Positions 55,215 to 57,139 of a DNA stretch of 57,139 nucleotides are shown here, one piece after another (the first letter of the stretch is position 1; every line of letters begins with the position of its first letter). This DNA is from a virus: the IMG/VR virus record IMGVR_UViG_3300047554_000764, positions 1-57,139 of that record; one strand, written 5' to 3'. A program made the position numbers and the translations under genes. The notes under the pieces were generated by a model that was not told the origin of the DNA, did no database searches, and worked only from the letters and a program-made list of their open reading frames with translations.

Positions 55215-55835
55215 ATGAAGGATCTATATGATTATCTAGTCAAAAACAAGGTAAGCCCTAATGGATTGTTTGTACTTCATTGCACTTTTAATAATTACAT
55301 GTATCCGTCCTATGTAAATTTTAAGACAGAACAATACCGTCTTGAAACTACTGGACATCTTGTAAAAGAATTTACAGGTGTAAATGAAGTTTACAAAATT
55401 ACCCTGGCAGGGGAACACCTTTTGAAAGAGTGTGAACACATTCTGAACAAAGCCAAGAGAGCTAAGAAAAATCCAATTGCACTAGCAGAATGGGATGATA
55501 AGATTGTTCAATACAATCAATTATTTCCTGCTGGTAAAAAAGCTGGTACTACATTAGCTTTTCGTACTAATCCTAAAGAACTTGTTGCAGCATTTGTATG
55601 GTTCTTTAAAGAGTATCCTGAATACACATGGGATGATGTGTTTACAGCTACTAAAAAGTATGTCGCTTCTTTTGAAGAATCTGCTGACTATACTTACATG
55701 CAAACTTCAAGATATTTTATTAAGAAGGATGACAAAAATAAAAACACAAATTCAACACTTGCTGGAATATGTTATAATATTGCAGAAGGAAATGATGATG
55801 ATGTGGAATCAGGGTATCACTATTTTGGACCTTAA
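55215..55835 (+). CDS. Hypothetical protein with winged-helix-like start
   Basis: 206 aa. The first ~75 residues read like a winged helix (DYLVKNKVSPNGLFVLHC, YRLETTGHLVKEF, YKITLAGEHLL). The rest is helical, ending in a flexible acidic tail. It may bind DNA as a regulator of late or nucleotide genes. No family named. 10 nt from the next gene. Confidence 0.66.
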   Translation: MKDLYDYLVKNKVSPNGLFVLHCTFNNYMYPSYVNFKTEQYRLETTGHLVKEFTGVNEVYKITLAGEHLLKECEHILNKAKRAKKNPIALAEWDDKIVQYNQLFPAGKKAGTTLAFRTNPKELVAAFVWFFKEYPEYTWDDVFTATKKYVASFEESADYTYMQTSRYFIKKDDKNKNTNSTLAGICYNIAEGNDDDVESGYHYFGP

Positions 55836-55845
55836 TTAAAAATTT

Positions 55846-56241
55846 ATGAAAGCTATACGCATTGACGCGAAAAACAAATGCATTGAGTCTGTGGAATTTG
55901 AAAATCCACAGCTCAGTGACTTTTACAAATCACTTGAGTGTGATATTATTGCTACAGTTTATCCTCAAACAGAAGAACCAACAAATGAAATCATTTATGT
56001 AGATGATGAAGGTCTTTTGAAAAACACTGAAGATATACCTGGCGCATTCTTTATTGATCTGTTTCCTGTACAACCATTGTTTGGGCATGCTCTTATAATG
56101 GGGACTACAGAAGACGGGGATGTAACTGATACAAGTTTCACAATTGAACAGATTTCTGACATGGTAAATTTTATTGATCAAGAGGAAATTCAGTTATATC
56201 AAGAACATTACAACAAACCACCACAAATTTTTACATTCTAA
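55846..56241 (+). CDS. DUF3846-like protein
   Basis: 131 aa, acidic. IIYVDDEGLLKN, then PLFGHALIMGTTEDGDVTDT, a known pattern of the uncharacterised DUF3846 family from phages and plasmids. Its stop overlaps the thyX start by 1 nt. Role unknown. Confidence 0.66.
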   Translation: MKAIRIDAKNKCIESVEFENPQLSDFYKSLECDIIATVYPQTEEPTNEIIYVDDEGLLKNTEDIPGAFFIDLFPVQPLFGHALIMGTTEDGDVTDTSFTIEQISDMVNFIDQEEIQLYQEHYNKPPQIFTF

Positions 56242-56936
56242 TGAAAAATAAAGTAGAACTTTTAGGATACTATGGAACAGACTTGGTTCATGCACAATCA
56301 GCATGGACCAGTACTTCCAGAGACTTGTCAGAAGATAAGTTAGAAAGAGTTGACAAATTACTTGAAATGCTTGCTAAAGAAGGACATCATACTCCTTTTG
56401 AAAAATCATCACTGCATTTCTTAGTTACTGTAGATCAAGCTACTCATATTCATCTTTTAAAGCATCGTATAGGTGTTTCAATCAATGGTGAGTCAGCACG
56501 CTACAAAGAGTTGAAAGAAGATAAGACTTATATTCCCGAAGACTGGAAAGATCTTCCATTATCTGAAGATTTATATTTACATGATGAATATTCAGAAGAT
56601 GAATTGTCTTGGAAAGTTAAAGCTGATAATTGGTCAACTGTATTGAAAGACTTCACTGAGATATCAAATTATTTATATCACAATTGTCTAAAAGATCTTA
56701 CACCTGTTCTTGGTCGTAAGAGGGCTAAAGAATCAGCGCGTTTTTTCAAAACAATGAATTCGCAAATAACTATGGACGTGATGTTTAACTGGAGAAGTTT
56801 TTATCATTTCTTAAAATTGCGTGATTCAGAACATGCCCAAAAAGAAATTAGAGAACTTGCGCAGCACATGCTGCTTCTTGTAAAAGACTTACCAGGTAGA
56901 CCTTTTGAGAAAACTATTAAAGCTTTTGGATTATGA
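56241..56936 (+). CDS. thyX: Flavin-dependent thymidylate synthase
   Basis: 231 aa. HHTPFEKSSLHF (49-60) and the ThyX signature KHRIGVSINGESARY (74-88, RHRxxSxNxxSxRY type) bind FAD and dUMP. It converts dUMP to dTMP with methylene-THF and NADPH. Receives dUMP from dUTPase and passes dTMP to the dNMP kinase. It overlaps the following HTH gene by 4 nt (ATGA). Confidence 0.96.
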   Translation: MKNKVELLGYYGTDLVHAQSAWTSTSRDLSEDKLERVDKLLEMLAKEGHHTPFEKSSLHFLVTVDQATHIHLLKHRIGVSINGESARYKELKEDKTYIPEDWKDLPLSEDLYLHDEYSEDELSWKVKADNWSTVLKDFTEISNYLYHNCLKDLTPVLGRKRAKESARFFKTMNSQITMDVMFNWRSFYHFLKLRDSEHAQKEIRELAQHMLLLVKDLPGRPFEKTIKAFGL

Positions 56937-57091
56937 CCTTGCCTGAATTAAAAGAAGACTTAATTAAAAAAGCTCTTTTAAAACATAATGGGAATAAAAC
57001 AAAAGCTGCGGCAGAAGTAGGTGTAACAGACAAAACAGTTTACAATTACATTGTCAAATTTAATAAGCAACAAAAAAAGGGCCTTGAATAA
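56933..57091 (+). CDS. Fis-like helix-turn-helix protein
   Basis: 52 aa, ATG 56933 to TAA 57089. ALLKHNGNKTKAAAEVGVTDKT then VYNYIVKF is the Fis/NtrC-type C-terminal HTH (GN-TKAA--LGV---T-Y). A stand-alone HTH of this length should dimerise and bind DNA. Translationally coupled to thyX; could regulate the nucleotide genes. Confidence 0.72.
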   Translation: MTLPELKEDLIKKALLKHNGNKTKAAAEVGVTDKTVYNYIVKFNKQQKKGLE

Positions 57092-57106
57092 TCAGGGCCC
57101 TTTTAA
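57075..57106 (+). terminator. Rho-independent terminator
   Basis: AAAAGGGCC and GGCCCTTTT form a 9-bp stem with a 12-nt loop that includes the HTH stop codon. Ends the nucleotide operon and can act in both directions. Confidence 0.8.
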
Positions 57107-57139
57107 TTACTTAAGTTAAAAAATTTATAAACCTAATAG

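Noticed and set aside
1-57139. Stop-codon reassignment, known in some crAss-like phages
   Set aside because: TAA, TAG and TGA all end normal genes (for example TAG at 10576), and polymerase, NrdA and TerL read through with no in-frame TAG or TGA.
1-57139. CRISPR arrays, insertion sequences, integrase or attachment sites
   Set aside because: No evenly spaced direct repeats, no transposase or recombinase motifs and no att-like duplication at the tRNA genes were seen.

Overview
This window is most likely part of a tailed double-stranded DNA phage of the crAss-like group (Crassvirales), infecting a member of the Bacteroidota. The phage call rests on a portal gene (partial, running off the left edge) followed by a large terminase of the crAss type. 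Beside them lie an IHF/HU-like gene and a PD-(D/E)XK nuclease on the same strand, and on the other strand a replication set of uracil-DNA glycosylase, DnaB-like helicase, Sak4/RecA-like ATPase, probable ssDNA-binding protein, DnaG-like primase, PD-(D/E)XK nuclease and family B DNA polymerase. The host call rests on promoter-like TAnnTTTG boxes, some with an upstream TTTG at 19-20 bp, on A/T-rich leaders without Shine-Dalgarno sequences, and on low GC content. All three stop codons appear to work as stops, so I see no recoding.

Layout. Positions 1-9337 are on the minus strand: portal, TerL, packaging or structural accessory genes, a GroES-like protein and tRNAs for Met, Thr and Arg, with a long structured non-coding stretch. 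At 9.34-9.46 kb is a divergent promoter region. From there to 50.2 kb almost everything is on the plus strand. Positions 9.4-18.3 kb hold early accessory genes (a hotdog thioesterase, PhoH, a pair of tandem paralogues, small membrane proteins, an HNH protein, tRNA-Leu, a membrane-anchored glucosaminidase). Positions 18.3-26.5 kb hold an unusual block: a triple-palindrome control region, a MoxR-type ATPase with a VWA partner, an SPFH protein, a second AAA+ ATPase, a metallophosphoesterase and a radical SAM protein. Positions 26.5-36.5 kb are a tightly packed run of short, mostly unknown genes, with two aberrant tRNA-like elements, a cyclic-phosphate receiver-like protein and dUTPase. Positions 36.5-50.2 kb are the replication and recombination module ending in a dNMP kinase. 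Positions 50.2-52.4 kb return to the minus strand with a likely lysis cassette (amidase, anchored spanin-like protein, holin-like proteins). Positions 52.5-57.1 kb carry class I ribonucleotide reductase, ThyX and a Fis-like HTH protein on the plus strand.

How it fits together: dUTPase, dNMP kinase, NrdAB and ThyX make a near-complete dNTP supply line for the phage-encoded polymerase. The minus-strand left arm provides packaging and virion genes, transcribed away from the early arm. Lysis needs the minus-strand cassette, perhaps with help from the anchored glucosaminidase. Many small genes overlap by 1-35 nt, pointing to long translationally coupled operons. Functions were assigned by reading motifs; no database search was done.
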